Below, piece by piece: positions 1 to 13,688 of a stretch of 64,000 bases of DNA (position 1 is the stretch's first letter; each line of letters starts with the position of its first letter). The DNA lies in the NCBI RefSeq assembly GCF_901709675.1, contig NC_051088.1:7098693-7162692 (forward strand), written 5' to 3'. The notes under the pieces were generated by a model. That model made no database searches. It saw nothing but the letters and a program-made list of their open reading frames with translations, and was not told the DNA's origin. The position numbers were made by a program, and so were the translations under genes. The DNA comes from Syngnathus acus (lineage: Eukaryota; Chordata; Actinopteri; Syngnathiformes; Syngnathidae).

Positions 1-1074
1 ATTAGCAGGTTGGCTTCAGGAGTTATCAAAATGAGTATTGTGCATAATTGACAGTAAAAAAAAAAAAAAATTTACATTTTTCTACTGTTTAATTGTGAAC
101 ATCCATTGATGGACGCATGGAGAATGTGCTCCCCTTGAGCAAACCGAGTACATATGCAGGCCATTGAAGCTACTGACAGGGTCTCAGGTCTCAGGCTATG
201 GCATGATTGCTGGCCACAAACAACCCAAAAAAAAAAGGTGATATCTGGTCCATTGAGCAGGGTGCGGAAACTGGGACTTGCTGCACCACCTGAGAAATAT
301 TTAATGTCTGGCAAGCAACTGTGGACCAGGAGAAGATCTAATGGCCTCTAATGGGCTGGTGAAAGCACTCTTTGGTAGTCTTAGAACAGGCTTGACGTGT
401 ACAGTATGGATACTGTATAGTCAATGCATGCAGGTGGCTGTGGTTGCAGAGTCAACATGCTCATGAGGTTTGAACTTTTGCTTTTACATAATGGACTGCG
501 TTCCCTGAATGAAAAAGCATATTACATGAGGATGGCACTCAGTACAGCATAGACCTCAACCAAGGCTCAATTAGACCCACATCAAACTCTTGCATTACTT
601 GAGCAGCAGTTGAGAAAACCACTAAAAGTCTCACAACACAAAACATAAGTGGGGGGAAACGGGAAATGTTGGATGGGCCACAGCTTGTAATGAGGTAGCG
701 TCATCCTTGACCCACGCTGTAATGGAGTATGTGAAAAATCACATTTGCTTGCTTGTTTGTTTGGTTGGTTGCTTTTGGTCTATTTTCCATGCAAATGTGC
801 TTAAGTGCAGTAAGAACTAAGCTTTTACTATCTTTTTAAAGGACAACATTTTTGATACACCCTTTATATTCTAATTGTTCTGCTGAGAACATTTGTTGTT
901 GTTTTCTTGTAGGACGTACAGCAAAATTGTGCTACACCACTGTGGGGGGAACATTATTTACCATTGATGTCCCCAGAACAAATTGCCTTTTCTTTTTTTG
1001 TCCTCCAGCAAAGCCTTGCCTCTGAGAGTTGGCGAGTGCAACCAAAGCCGTTCTTGGCCACTTGGTCTTTTTTT

Positions 1075-1128
<54 letters not shown>

Positions 1129-2922
1129 ATCAAGGGCACCTTGAGCTGACACCCTTTGTGGTGCCACTCTACAATAAAAACATGATTTGTCCGCAGTCTA
1201 CTGGCTGACCCTGCAGCAAGATGCATAATCGTGTGTGTAAAAACTGGCTAAACATGAATGGGCAACGCATTTCAACAACAATGAAGTACAAACATGGGAA
1301 TTATATCAATAGCGTAGAAACTGAGAGAAAGACGTAGAGAGGCCAAGTTAAAAGAGAGAGGAGTGCAGGCCCTACGCTCTCTGCCATGCACAGATACTAT
1401 TGACTAAAAAGATGTGAATACCCTCTGAAGCACAAAGCTTTTGAGCCACCTGAGAGTACGTACTTTGTAATCTGAAAACGGGGAAAATAAACACACAAAT
1501 ATGATTCATTTTATGTAAAAAACAAAACAAAAAAACTTTTGCCTGCTCTCAGCTACAGTATACACATCTCTTGCACAGGTATGCAAGTACACACACCATC
1601 GAGGAACAACACAAATACGGGGATAAGAATCGTGGAAAGTCAAGATAAAAAAAATCCATGCAGAAGAAGCAACCCAGGAGATGTTTGGTGGATAACAGTG
1701 AAGTTCTGAGTAGGGAGAAGTGAGTTCAATTGAAAGTATATAGTCATATAAGGTGAGAGAAGAGCACATTGAAGACTGAAGGAGCAAAAAGACCAGCGAG
1801 ACAACTAATAGGAATAATTCATCCACACGTCCATGCATATAGAGAATAAAAAAAGACCAGGAATCATAGACACACGCGCGCAGAGCAAGCGAGAGAGAAA
1901 GTGACAGCTATGCTCCGAGCCTGACTGGCGCAAAATGTAGTTTCATTATAATCGCATAACTGTCACATCCTGGAGGGGAAAGATAGTGGGAGAATCTTAT
2001 ATGTGAGTCAGTTTTAAAAAGCTGAATGCTCTGTGGAACGAGTCAGTGGGGCACCGTTTTGGCACATTTACAAGTCCGCTATGCACACATATGCTCATTT
2101 AGTATCTGGACTGATTCCCATTACTAAATGAAACTTACATTTCTCACTGCACATGACACAAAAGACACAATACCTACACATGCAGTGCTATAACTGCTGA
2201 TAAACACCACCAAAAATGTAATTGGGAAATCATTGAAATACTTGAGATTTTTCACCCTAAAGGAAGGCCAGTGTATATTTTATCATAAATCATTGCAATT
2301 TAGTACATAGTGTAACCAGTGAAATGACTGAATGGTTCACAGCATTATGGTTGAGTCAATTAGATCCAATTAGTAACATTAATAACAAAAGATGTGCTGT
2401 TAAATAATTCAAGCACTATGTAAAAATGGACTCCACACCTTACTCACTCACTGTTTGACCTGCACTCATTCGTTGTCTAACTACCTCATTTGACTGTCAG
2501 CTGAATTCTCTGCTGTTTAAAAAACACAGAAAAATGAGTACTGTATAAATTGATGCAGTCACTGCTAATTATGGTACAAAAGTTTGAGAATTTAATCTAA
2601 TATACACATGCTCACAAGCTCACACACACTCTCCCGAGACTGCGCTTCAAAAAGACAACTTAACCAACCTTCAAAGCATTCGTTTTTTGCACAGTCTACT
2701 TTTAAGGCAAAATGTTTGCAAACTCTCCATGAATGTTGACATTTACAACTTTACCCAATGTATAGAAGTGCTCCAACAATGTAACAGGTTTGATCACACA
2801 CCATTTCACACACCATTCCATCGTTCAAAAAATTACTTCTTTTTGGGCTTTTCGGTTATCTTCATGGTATTTGTCACAGTGGACTGCTACACACACTTCC
2901 CTCCCGTGTCAAGCTCTCTTAC
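1..2922 (-). other. celsr3: celsr3 intron 1 (partial)
   Basis: This stretch follows the donor site of the first celsr3 coding exon (minus-strand GTAAG immediately below 2923), so it should be intron 1 running off the left edge. None of its open frames resembles the expected next part of CELSR3 (the juxta-cadherin region, EGF and laminin-G modules). It contains a CT/GA microsatellite near 1075-1125 and otherwise AT-rich unique-looking DNA. I see no exon in it. Confidence 0.7.
1075..1125. repeat. (CT)n microsatellite
   Basis: About 50 bp of nearly perfect CT dinucleotides inside celsr3 intron 1. Open frames over it encode only Ser-Leu or Arg-Glu repeats and are artefacts. Confidence 0.95.
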
Positions 2923-5900
2923 CTGTGACAGTGATCAGCATGGGAGCCACCAGAGGCCTGTTATTATCCAGTTTACGGCTCAGTCGGATCTCCCCGCTGG
3001 TGTGATTGAGCAGCAGCAGGTGAAGCTCGTTCCCCCTGTCAATCGTGTAGTACAGCCGGTCCGACACGTCAGGATCGTTGGCGGGGACTCTCCCAATTAT
3101 CCCGTTGGGGAAACTGTTTGAACGGTTTGACACAAAGTTGTTGAAAATAATTTGGAAGTCCTGCAGACTGGGTTTGTTGTCATTCTGGTCCACCAATTTG
3201 ATCCGTACGGTAGCCCGGCTCACTAGAGGTGCTGAGGTGGCCTGCACTACGATGACGTACTCGTTGCGAGCCTCATAGTCAAGATCAATAAGTGATGTCA
3301 GCTCCCCTGAGAAGATGTCCATCTGGAATATCTCTGGAATGTTGCCCTCCACGATTTGGTACATAATTTGGGCATTGGCGCCCTCGTCCGGGTCCGTGGC
3401 GGTGATCTGTGCCACCACAGAGCCCACGGCACTGTTTTCCCTCACCAGAACTTCAAAGTCATCAGCAGGGAAGACCGGAGCATTGTCGTTGACATCAAGA
3501 ACCGTCACTTGGATGTGGACAGGTGTTCGCTGAGGAGGTACGCCTCGGTCGACAGCATATGCTGTGAGCTCATAAAATGGCACACTCTCACGGTCCAACC
3601 GGCGAATGGTTCGCACAATGCCGGATGTCGGTTCAATGGTAAAGTCTCCATCGCCATCCTCGCCATTTTGGAAAGTGTACTGCACGCGGCCGTTGGCGTG
3701 TGCATCTCGATCGGTGGCTGAGATTTGGAGGACACTGGTGAAAGAAGGTGCGTCTTCGCTGACAGTTCCCTGGTATCTGGGGCTGAGGAACTGAGGTGCA
3801 TTGTCATTCACATCATTGACATTCACCTCCACGTACGTGGTATCGGATTTCTGCGGTATGCCGTTGTCTTTGGCAGTTATGGCCAAAGTGTAGGTCATCT
3901 GGTCCTCATAATCAAGCTCCGTCTGCAACGTGATAGCCCCTGATGAGGGATCAATGCGAAACTGAGGGATATTGTCCTCCAGGAAGTATGTGATGCGGGC
4001 ATTTTCACCGACATCGTCATCTGTTGCACTGATGACAACCACGGTGCTCCCAGCCGGCCGGTCCTCGTTCACGCTCACAGAGTAATGCGCGCTCTGGAAT
4101 ACAGGTCGGTGTGTGTTGGCGTCAGTGATGTTGATGTGCACCTGACAGGTGTCGTGGAGCGTGCGGTCTGAGGCAGTGACAGTTAAAACGTAGCGCCGCT
4201 CTTGTTTGTAGTCCAGTGGGAGGGCCAAGGAGAGCAGCCCGGCACCCCCCGCGGTGCTGATAGCAAAGCGGTTCCTAGTGTTCCCGCCTGTGATCTGATA
4301 AGTCACCGCACTGTTGACGTCCCGATCCATAGCCGTGACTGTTACCACACTCGTTCCTACCACGGCGTCCTCATTCAGGCGGGCGTAATATTCTTTTTGC
4401 AAAAACTCGGGATGGTTATCATTAACATCCATAACTGTTATTGTAACACTTGCCGTGGCAGAAAGAGGTGGCATTCCGTAGTCCCTGGCCTCCACACCAA
4501 AGAAATAGTGCTCAACAGATTCCCTGTCAAGAATGGATTTGACGGTGACCCAGCCCGTCGCAGAATTGATGACAAACGGTGTGTCGGAACCGGTGCCGGT
4601 CAATCTGTATTCCAGACGGGCATTGTCACCAGCATCGGTATCGATGGCTTGGATGTGGAGGATAGAACTTCCCACTGGTGAACTTTCCAGCACGGATGCT
4701 TGAAACGGTGTGGAGACAAAGATGGGCGGATTGTCATTGACGTCGGTTACCTGCACACTTACGATGCCGGTGTTGTTGGAAAGTGGCGGTCGGCCATTGT
4801 CTTGCGCACGGACACGGAGCGTGTACTCCCGCTCGGCCTCGTAATCCAGGGGCGCCACCACCTGGATTTCCCCTGTGACACTGTCAATGGAAAACTGCCC
4901 ACGGCTGTTCCCGCTGATGATGTTATAGTGAACCGCAGCGTTACTGTCTTTATCCCGGTCTGTGGCACTCACACGGAGGATTTCCGAGTGAGGTCTCACG
5001 TCCTCCTTGACCGCCACAACATAACGCTTCTCGCTAAATTGTGGCACATTGTCATTTTCGTCCAACACGGTGATGAAAACTTTAACTGTTGTTGAGCGCG
5101 CAGCCGGTTCCTTGCCCTGGTCGCTCGCCTCCACCTGGAGCGTGTAGTGCTCGTTTGTTTCCCGGTCAACAACTCCACGGGTCATGATGAGCCCCGATCG
5201 TGGGGCTATCTCAAAAGCAGCTTTCCCAATTGTGGCGGAGTCGCCGACAAAGCGGTAACGAATATCGGCATTGGCCTGGGAGTCTAAATCTGTTGCTCTT
5301 AACTGAAGGATGGGGTACCCTTCCTCGACATTCTCCCTGATGGTCTCCCGGTACTCTGTCTGCTCAAAAATAGGAGCGTGATCATTGCGATCTGCAACTT
5401 TAATAGCTACCATTGTGGTGGCAGAGAGACGAGGGGAGCCATGATCGGTTCCAGTGATTCGGAAATAATGTTGATCCATGTGTTCTCGATCTAAAATCTG
5501 CGTGGAGGTGATCAGGCCAGTATCAGGGTGGATGTGGAAATAGTCAGACGACCGGCTGTTCATCAGCGGTGCCATGCTGTAGCTCACCCTGCCGGGATCC
5601 CCCGCATCGGGATCTGTGGCAATAATGACAATAACAGAGGTCCCAGGGGGCTGGTTTTCAGCTATTTCTACTTGGTAGTTATACAGGGAGAAATGAGGAT
5701 GTCTGTTAGCTGCCCGTCGAGAGCGAGACCACGGCATCAAAACCTTGTCCGTCCTTTCTTCCCGTGAGGTTTTATCATCTCTCTCTATTATCAGCCTTTC
5801 CAGGCTTCTCTCTCCCCTTGAACTGTGCCACTCTTCAGATTCTCCCTCTGGCTCCCTCTCAACCTTGTGGCTTTCATCAACCATGCTCTCTTTCTCGCAT

Positions 5901-8014
5901 CTTTCCATATTTGACTGCGTGATGGTGGCGGTGCTGCTGAACCTATCCTGACCCTTCCCTCCCTCTACCTCTCTCTCCTCAGTTTGGCCTGGCTTTGTTG
6001 TCCCCTTTTCGCTCTGCCTCTCTCCCCATGGTCCTTTCCCTCCCATTAACTCGCCCTCCCCCACCTGTAATTTTCTTCCCCTAGCAGGGCCCTCCAGCCC
6101 GTCCCTCTCAGCCTCGCCCTCCCTCCTCGCTCCTCCCTCAACCCCCATCTGCCGCCTTTCTAATGGTCTGACGTCATCTAACAGCCTTTGCTCACTGGAC
6201 ATAATTATTTCTGATTCACCAAAACCGTGTATTGCCTTCCCCCCCTCCTCTTCTTCGTTGTTGTTATTACTGTTCATGTTGAATCCCCGCCACATAAACA
6301 TTCCAACATTCAGGGGAGCTGTCCATAGTGCTGAATCCCACTTGTCCCTCGCAGAGAGAGGCAAAAAGGGAAATTCACTAGACCAAGTGGTTAGGTTGCT
6401 TTGTGAAGCCAAAAGGGGATGTTTTGCTGAGATGAAATCATGTTGCAAAAAAGGACTTAGCTTGGTTGAATGAACAGGAAAATTCTCTTGCATAGAAAAT
6501 GCTGACTCAGCTACCTCTGAAGTTACTTTAACTTTCTCATGAGATTTACGGAGAAGTTCAGCGGGTTCAATCTCTGCATCACGAGGTGTGTGTAAGCTTT
6601 TATGCATTTTGGTACATATAAACCACTGACCTTGCATTTCTTTGATGCTGCCTAGTCTAAATTGGATGACTGGATTTTTCTGTGTTCTCCCTCCCCCGAG
6701 ACCCATCAATTCAGCAAACAATCCACAACACGTCCCTAGTCTCTTCAAATAGCAAATGCAACCGTTGGTGACCTCCCTCCTCTCTACCCAGCCTTCATAG
6801 CTCCATCTCCCGGTAGTAGCCGCAGCTTTCCTCTCATTATCAGCCCTACATTGTCGAGTCAGAGTCGCAAAAGCCAAATCATTAAGCGCATAATTAGATA
6901 AGTTAATGCATTTGTTGCCTTGGCTCACCCCTCCTCCTCTTCTACCCCTCCTTTCACCCTTTTCTTTGCACCTAAACATTGTTGGTGCACTACATCTGTC
7001 CTCTTGCTCCCCCTCCAACCGGTCTTTCCTCTCCCCCCTAATGCGCTCCGTGCAGCAGGCTCCCTCAGCCCCCACACGGATGCTGCTTGGGTCGATAACA
7101 CTGTGCCTGCCCAAATGAGAACAATTACCAGCTGGCCTCCTAACCATGCCACCACCACCATCATCCTCATCATTATACGCCTTTTGGTACAGATAACTTG
7201 AATTCTGGAAAACATTGAATGCAGGGGCGTTTAGAATGTCATCCAATTTTGTTGCTTGGCTCCAAAGTGAATTTCTGCTTAAACAAGAGTGTGATTGAAA
7301 TGTGGACTTAGAAGCCTCTGTCCACGTTGAATTGTATCCATAAAGAGAAAGGATGCGACAAGGCACAGGGTCGGGTGATGGTTTGTGAAACGTGGCGGGG
7401 GCTCCGAGTCTCCTCACCTCACGAGCCCTCTCGCGCACCTCTCCGCCACTCCTTCCTCCACTTCCGGGTGCGTCGCGCAGGCCAAATGCTCGCACAAAGG
7501 CTGCGCCACGTTCTGTTAGGTGTGGCCGTGGAAGCGCGCACGTTCCGGTAGTCCTTTGCACCGTCCGTTTTTTACCACTCTGAACCGGCGAAAAGCTGAA
7601 AGCGGCCGAGGTGGATGGCGGAACAACGCCCTTCTCCCACCCCCCAGAGCGTCTCCTGTGTGTCACACCGGGGAGGAGATGAGGAGGAGGTAGTATCGGT
7701 GGCTCGTCTCCGCACCTCCAAAAGGTCCCGACTCCTTCCCGTGCCTCCTTTCGTGGTCCCGGCATCCCTCCCGCTGCTGGTCGTTCTCCTCCCTCCGGCT
7801 CTGTCCGGCTGGCTCCCGGCGCCTCCCATTCTCGCTCATACCGCTCGCTCGCTTTACCGGCATCCCGATGGCGGGGGCCCGGGGTGCCCAGGTCGGAAGA
7901 CCCCGCAGCATTCCCCGTCCGCGGGGTGATGGCGAACAAAGAGCCGAGGAAGAGGAGAAGCAGGTGAAGACCCAGAGGCGAGAGCGGGGTGAAGCCCGGT
8001 AGCCGTGTAGCCAT
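2923..8014 (-). CDS. celsr3: Celsr3 (flamingo-type cadherin EGF LAG seven-pass receptor), first coding exon, partial gene
   Basis: This is the N-terminal 1,697 residues of a Celsr adhesion GPCR, an atypical cadherin acting at the neuronal surface in planar polarity and axon guidance. One exon of 5,092 bp starts at ATG 8014 and ends at a GTAAG donor below 2923 (phase 1), as in vertebrate CELSR genes. Residues about 10-30 form a hydrophobic signal peptide. A long low-complexity pro-region follows, ending in a furin-like RSRR at residues 764-767. Nine cadherin repeats start near residue 771. Linker motifs are visible at about 876 (DRNDHAP), 985 (DENDNVP), 1092 (DVNDNPP), 1198 (DVNDNHP), 1300 (degenerate DANTHRP, also degenerate in mammals), 1403 and 1510 (DVNDNAP), and 1612 (DQNDNKP). 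The closing segment (FNNFVSNRSNSFPNGIIGR, LSRKLDNNRPLVAPM) matches CELSR3 rather than CELSR1/2. EGF, laminin-G, GAIN and seven-helix regions lie beyond the left edge. Confidence 0.96.
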
Positions 8015-8530
8015 TTAGTCTCTTCCTTTCTCGGTCTCTCCCCTCCTATATCCTCCTCCACCAATCTCCCCAAAGAGACCGTCTTTCCTTCTTGCCCGAT
8101 CACTTTTCTCCCCTCCACTCCACTTCCAGGAGCGCCGGCACCGCCCGAACCCTTTCCCCAGGCTCCCCCGTCTCTTCGTCAGCCTGGAGAGTTGGCATCT
8201 AAACGCTGTGATGCGTGATGCTGGGGCTGCGTGCGTCAGGAGCTGCGCGGCGGCGGCAGCAGCAGCAGCATCATCTCTCCGCACCTTCACTCACATCCAA
8301 CATGGCTCACACGATCACTGGTTGCCTCTCTCACTCGCATACACATACACGCGCGTTCACGCACACGCACCCCTGGCGCCGGCACAAGCCTCCAGCATCT
8401 GCACGCACACAATCACACTCTTCTCCTCCTTCCCCTATCTCCCCTCCCCTTTACGGCCAGCGTCTTTACCTTGAAGTGGTACAGATATAGCCCACCAAAA
8501 CCGAGGGGACGTGGAGTTATCACCACTTGA
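8015..8530 (-). promoter_or_regulatory. celsr3: celsr3 5' UTR / promoter region
   Basis: This region lies directly upstream of the celsr3 start codon. It is more GC-rich than the surrounding spacer, with CpGs and short GCN and CA runs near 8240-8420. I infer it holds the 5' UTR and core promoter. No TATA box or transcription start could be fixed. Confidence 0.4.
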
Positions 8531-11500
8531 ACTCGTTGCAAAACCTGCACGTTTCTTGAGAAATCTAAAATTTCAATGTAAAAAAAATAGATGGACATTT
8601 AGATGCTCGGAAAGTTTGTAAACTGTGATTTGATTAATTGAAACGTTATTATTATTATTACTACTATTTCATGTTTTTATTTGAGTATTTTGCAGGATTC
8701 CTTCACTTTTGTAACGTAGCTATTATCGAGCTTGATAATCACTAAATTTAAAAAGTCCATTTCGCGTTGCGTTGTTCTGCTGCCTATAAGATATTTAGAA
8801 TTTAAATTACCATCAAAGCTAAGAAACACACTCGCTTTTGTGACGTGTCCTTGTGTGTGTTAGCGGGATTGTGTTTGCGCACGCGTGTGTGCACGCAAGT
8901 GTGTGTGCGTGTTCGTGCATTTATTAAATATGAATGTCCATATGCTTGTCCACGGTTATTATAAAAGGAAATCCACAGTAAATTCCAGTAGGGTGACGTA
9001 ACCCTGCCAGGCAGCTCACAAGTGACGTCATTGTCTGTATTGCCGTGATGAGTAAGATTTGCTTCAGTAAATATTTTAAGACTGTCAACCATAAATAAAA
9101 ATGTCAACATGCATCCATCCAATATCTGAACCGCTTATTCTGGCGAGGGTCGCAGGCAATTGTCAACATATTCAAATTAGTTTACAAACAAATAATAGTG
9201 ATAGATTAAGTATAATTGGTCTGACGAAACTGATGCATATCATTTATCACGGTTGTAAAGATAGCGCTTGCGCACAACATATCAATTTAACACCAATTTG
9301 CGCATGGCTAACAGATCTTGACTGTGTTGGAAAATAGAATGAAATCACATCATGGAAATTACCCAGACTGCCTATTTTCTACAGGAAATCGTTTACCATC
9401 CCACCCACATTCATTATCAGTTTATGTTGATCCTTCCGGTTGTGTGGGAAGGTTCTTTCTCTTTCTTTTTTTTTTTTTTTTTTTTTTTTTTTCCTAATGG
9501 GATATTGGTGGGGCTGCATGTCTCGCATTGCGTGCAAGATGGAAGATGAAAACACAAGGCGGCCCACCCGCTCGGAAGCTGAACAGCAGTGAAACATGGG
9601 CGAGCATGAAATCGTGTCTGTGCGCGCGTGCATGCATGCATGCGTGTGTATGTGCCTGAGTGTTTGCGCGCGTGTGGTCACCTAGGATGAAGAGCGTCAC
9701 GTGGCACCACGCAATCTCATGACATTTTCAAAAAAAGAAAGTCCAACTTTCCAGCAAATATAAGCAGCTACCTGAGGGGAACATATCTTAAGAAACAATA
9801 TGATATTGATCGACAAAAATGAATTAAAAAAAAGTAAATAAAACCCATATCTTTTTATTTTCTATACCACTTATCCTGTCCAGGGTTGAAAGGCAAAAAG
9901 AAGACTAAAGACTGGTCTGGTCCACAGTCAATCACAGTCTGATAACACCGACATTGTGTGGAAAAAGAATTAATGCTGAACTATGACCCTGTCAAACAAA
10001 AGTGAGCAATATCATCTGCAATATATTGAGGCACAAGATAAAACTAAACACTAAGGACACGTTGCATCCATTTGGACCACTGCCATATTTGTCCTCTCTC
10101 TACCAGCGCTAATAGAAACTTGGAGCATAACCACAATTACACGGTATTCCCAAAAGCACACATTCCATTTCTCAAGACGATTTAAATGCACAAAAGATAA
10201 TGTTCTCCTCTATCGGCCTCAGGAATGCCTGCAGTCTGTCCCGCAGCCTTTTGCTTTGCCAACAGGATTTGTTATTTTTTTCCCAATGTGGATGCAAGCC
10301 CATCGCACGCTTTGGTCACACAGTGTGATTACAGCAGAATGTAGGTTACTTGGCACTGGCTGGTGCCCTTAATAGGATTTGGAAGGGGCGCGTGTCAGGG
10401 GAGCACGTCGGAGGATGTCTAGTCAAGTTGTGTGACGAGGCAGCGTGTACTTTAAAACGCAGTGTGACAGTGTTGTTCTCTTTACAGACACACACACACA
10501 CATATTACAGCAGCGGGATCTGGAATCAATGTCGGCTGACTTTGGGTGATGGACTGGTCACCACAGGGCAAAATGTGGACAACAACCATCCCTACCCATG
10601 CAAGCGCGGGCAGAACAAGCAAACTCCACAGAGAAGACAGAGCCAAGAGCGAAAGGCCAAACCTCCGAAGTGTAGTGCAGACGTGCTAACCACTAAATCC
10701 CTGAAATTTACACGAAGTAAAAAAAAAAAACAGGCGTACGCACTCGGTTTTAGTTAATGCAATAAATTAGTCATTAAAGTTCCCCTTTATTGGTGTCCTC
10801 ATTAACTGTCAGACAAGCTCAGTGAGACTTATGCAAAAGAGTTCAGTATAATTTCTGTGTCAACAGAACTCATTTGAAAATTAAAAAAAGAACAATGAAA
10901 AGACTTGCTTCATAGAGGAATACAATCTGTATGCACTGTGACGTTCTAATTTCAAAATGAATTTCCATCGAAATGGAAACGAATCGATTCATTAAGGAAG
11001 GGTTGAACTGCCAATGTTGAGAACAGTTTTGACTGGACTGTCGCTCGAGTGTAATTGTTAAAACAATTTGGTCAAACTGTTGTAACGTTTTGATAGTCGT
11101 TATATTGATAGTCAATTGAACGAAGCGGCAATGTTGTTCTAACCTATTGATAAAGTGGCTCGCATATATTGGTGAAACGTAGGTTAATAGCTAAAAGATT
11201 TTCAGTTTCCTCCCATAATGCCACAGAGTGTACTTGCACATGCACAATTGTGCACTGCAGCTACTATACACACACATACATGTGTTTGTGTGTGTATAAA
11301 AATTCTAATATCATTAATTTATTTTGGATAACCAACTGTAAGTAAGTGAAATTTGAACTAAGGATTTTGCTTTGCTTTTCAAAAAACTAATTTGAGTTGT
11401 CCCACAGGTGTTTCCTTCAAAAATGTAAGTTTTAACTAGCAGGAATAAAACTCATTAAGTTTTTGAAACATGAGAAAGTTTGTCCTAATAATATGAAGAA

Positions 11501-12600
11501 GTGAAGCAACTTTGAGAAAGCTTGCAGTCCGTTAGGCCCTAAAAATACGGATTTTGGACCTTCTTTTTCCCCATTGGACAGTGAAGTCATCCAAAATATT
11601 TCAGGAGAAAACAGGCTCATTTTAATTCCGTAACACAAACACAAAAGTATTTATGACATATAGTAAATGTTTCATGTCTGCCTTCATTTCTGCTATGAGA
11701 ACCTGATCAGGTTAACAAGTGGGAGACTCTAATAGGAGGTGCTGAGTGACAGCACTGAGACTATGTCGTGCCACTTAGCGCTATTTATAATGGATCAGAG
11801 ACACTCCCCGGACTACAAACACTAAGCAAAAGTGACTGACTGACAGTCATGAGAAGACCCAGTGGGGCTTTGACATCAGACAGGGACTCCACAATTGTAG
11901 GAGAGAGGAGAAGGAGGCGGAGAAAAAAGACAGAAAATCAGACAAAAATATACTTAAAAATGCATGCTAAGCGTTCACGTAGGGCTGTTTGTAAAGACTT
12001 TTGTCATATTTTTTCCTGTGATGTTTTCTAATTCTACTTTTTGAGCAATCTCATTCTAAAAGTTTTTCATAAAATCTGAATTATGGACTGCAATTATTTT
12101 TTTTAATTGAACATGGAGGTCATAATCAGACTTGAGTGGGTCTAATCGAAGTTGCGGTGCGCCGGGATCCCGTCTGTTGCTGATCCGCTCAGCTGCAGTC
12201 TGCAATCCATTTATCAGTGCGCTTTTGAAAAGGAGAGATTACTAAGCAGGAAAGTTTTCATCTTTTAATGACTGATCATCTGTCAAGTAGCATAGTGGAA
12301 AGGGAACATGCTAGAGCTACAAAAGAATTTGCTCTCAGTGGAAGTGGACTCTGCTACGCCTGCACTCAGTCATTCGGTCTATTCATTAATTTACTGGGCC
12401 TAATATTTAAGAGAGTGTTCAATTCAGATGCAATCCTGATGGCTTCTCTGAGCTGCAGCCATCAGTGTTTCTTAAAGTGCGGTTGAGGATTAAAGGAAAG
12501 GTGTCTCAACCTGATTTAGAGAGACTAATCCAAATGTTCAGTGGCAAAAGGATGAATTTGTAAAGGGTAGTTCTGCCTCACATGGAGGAGTTCATTTCAA
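8531..12600. other. intergenic spacer, no gene seen
   Basis: AT-rich DNA without a supportable gene. It contains a GT-rich patch at 8850-8920, a poly-T run at about 9464-9492 (mirrored as false poly-Lys frames), a fragment of the fish SINE tail at about 9105-9150 and another near 9860-9930, and a SINE fragment at about 10590-10705 (the tRNA-head side). A short CA run is at 10489-10502. Confidence 0.6.
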
Positions 12601-12770
12601 GATGTATGTGTGAGGGGAGGACGGATCGACAATGTCCCAAAACTTGTGGTGCTTTGGGCGTAATTAGATATCCCCATTCAAAAGCAGTTGCACCTCAACA
12701 GTTGAGGGAATCGAACCCAAGGGCCTCCAATCACAGGCCAACTTCATTCTCAGTCACTGTGGCTAAAGGG
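12600..12770 (-). repeat. tRNA-headed SINE, degraded
   Basis: Read on the minus strand, the segment begins near 12769 with an A-box-like TAGCCACAGTGACTGAGA and then a B-box-like GGGTTCGATTCCC near 12707-12719. These are spaced as in a tRNA-derived pol III promoter and followed by a non-coding body. I recognise the architecture, not the family. Confidence 0.5.
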
Positions 12771-12842
12771 GATGCTGATTGATTCAAGAAAAGAGAAGAG
12801 AATAAAGGACAGCAGTGGATGCTTTTTTTAGACAGATATGCA

Positions 12843-12855
12843 CGTGTGTGTTTGT

Positions 12856-12941
<86 letters not shown>
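12843..12941. repeat. (GT)n microsatellite
   Basis: About 100 bp of GT/TG dinucleotides with few interruptions. Confidence 0.97.
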
Positions 12942-12943
<2 letters not shown>

Positions 12944-13083
12944 ATCTACTCATCTGGACTTGTACACCAAGATCAATAACTGGCTGACTGCTTATAAAGG
13001 AAGTCTCCTTGTTGTCTTGAGCCTTGTAGGCATGGGCCTCTGTGCGTTCTGTCGGTGTTGGTTTCTATGGTAACAGAGCAATC

Positions 13084-13200
13084 GTGTGTGCGTGTGTGTG
13101 CATGTGTGTGCGTGTGTGTAGAGGTGCACAGAGACTGGCAGATTATGGCCACCTTTGTGTATGTGTGTGTGTGCGTGTGTGTGTGTGTGTGTGTGTATGC
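13084..13200. repeat. interrupted (GT)n microsatellite, two blocks
   Basis: Two GT-rich blocks (about 13084-13122 and 13156-13198) flank a short unique segment. They end in an ATGC tetranucleotide run at 13197-13212. Confidence 0.9.
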
Positions 13201-13587
13201 ATGCATGCATGCGAGAACGTGTATTAAAGTACAAAGGTGGTGAGGAAGCTGATAGCGCAACATACGCATGCACGCATGCACACGCACACACTCTCTATAA
13301 TGTTTCCAATCTTCATAGCGTGCCCCTGTGCATGCATATAGTAGCCCCCTCTAATTGCCCCTCTGTTGCTCCATCCCACAGGGTGGTGGGTGGGGTTTTG
13401 GGGGAGGGCCTGAGTGATTGGGGGGGGGGCGAAGGGACATGCTGCCACAGGCTGTCTGTAACCCTGATACCCCCTCCTGACACCCACCCTGAAAAGCCTG
13501 GGGAGATGCTGAGCGGCAGGCCAGCAGGTGGTCACTGGCTTGCTGCTCATCTGTCCGCTTTCTAAGTGATGCATATTCAAACACAGT

Positions 13588-13629
13588 GCGTGTGTGTGTG
13601 CGTGTGTGTGTGTGCGTGTGCGTGTGCGT

Positions 13630-13686
<57 letters not shown>
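13588..13686. repeat. (GT)n / (GTGC)n compound microsatellite
   Basis: GT dinucleotides with a central run of TGTGCG hexamers. The array ends in GCGCGC. Confidence 0.95.

Positions 13687-13688
<2 letters not shown>

Noticed and set aside
2687-5095. Several 100-160 codon plus-strand frames over celsr3
   Set aside because: They are antisense shadows of the cadherin-repeat exon and have no protein character of their own.
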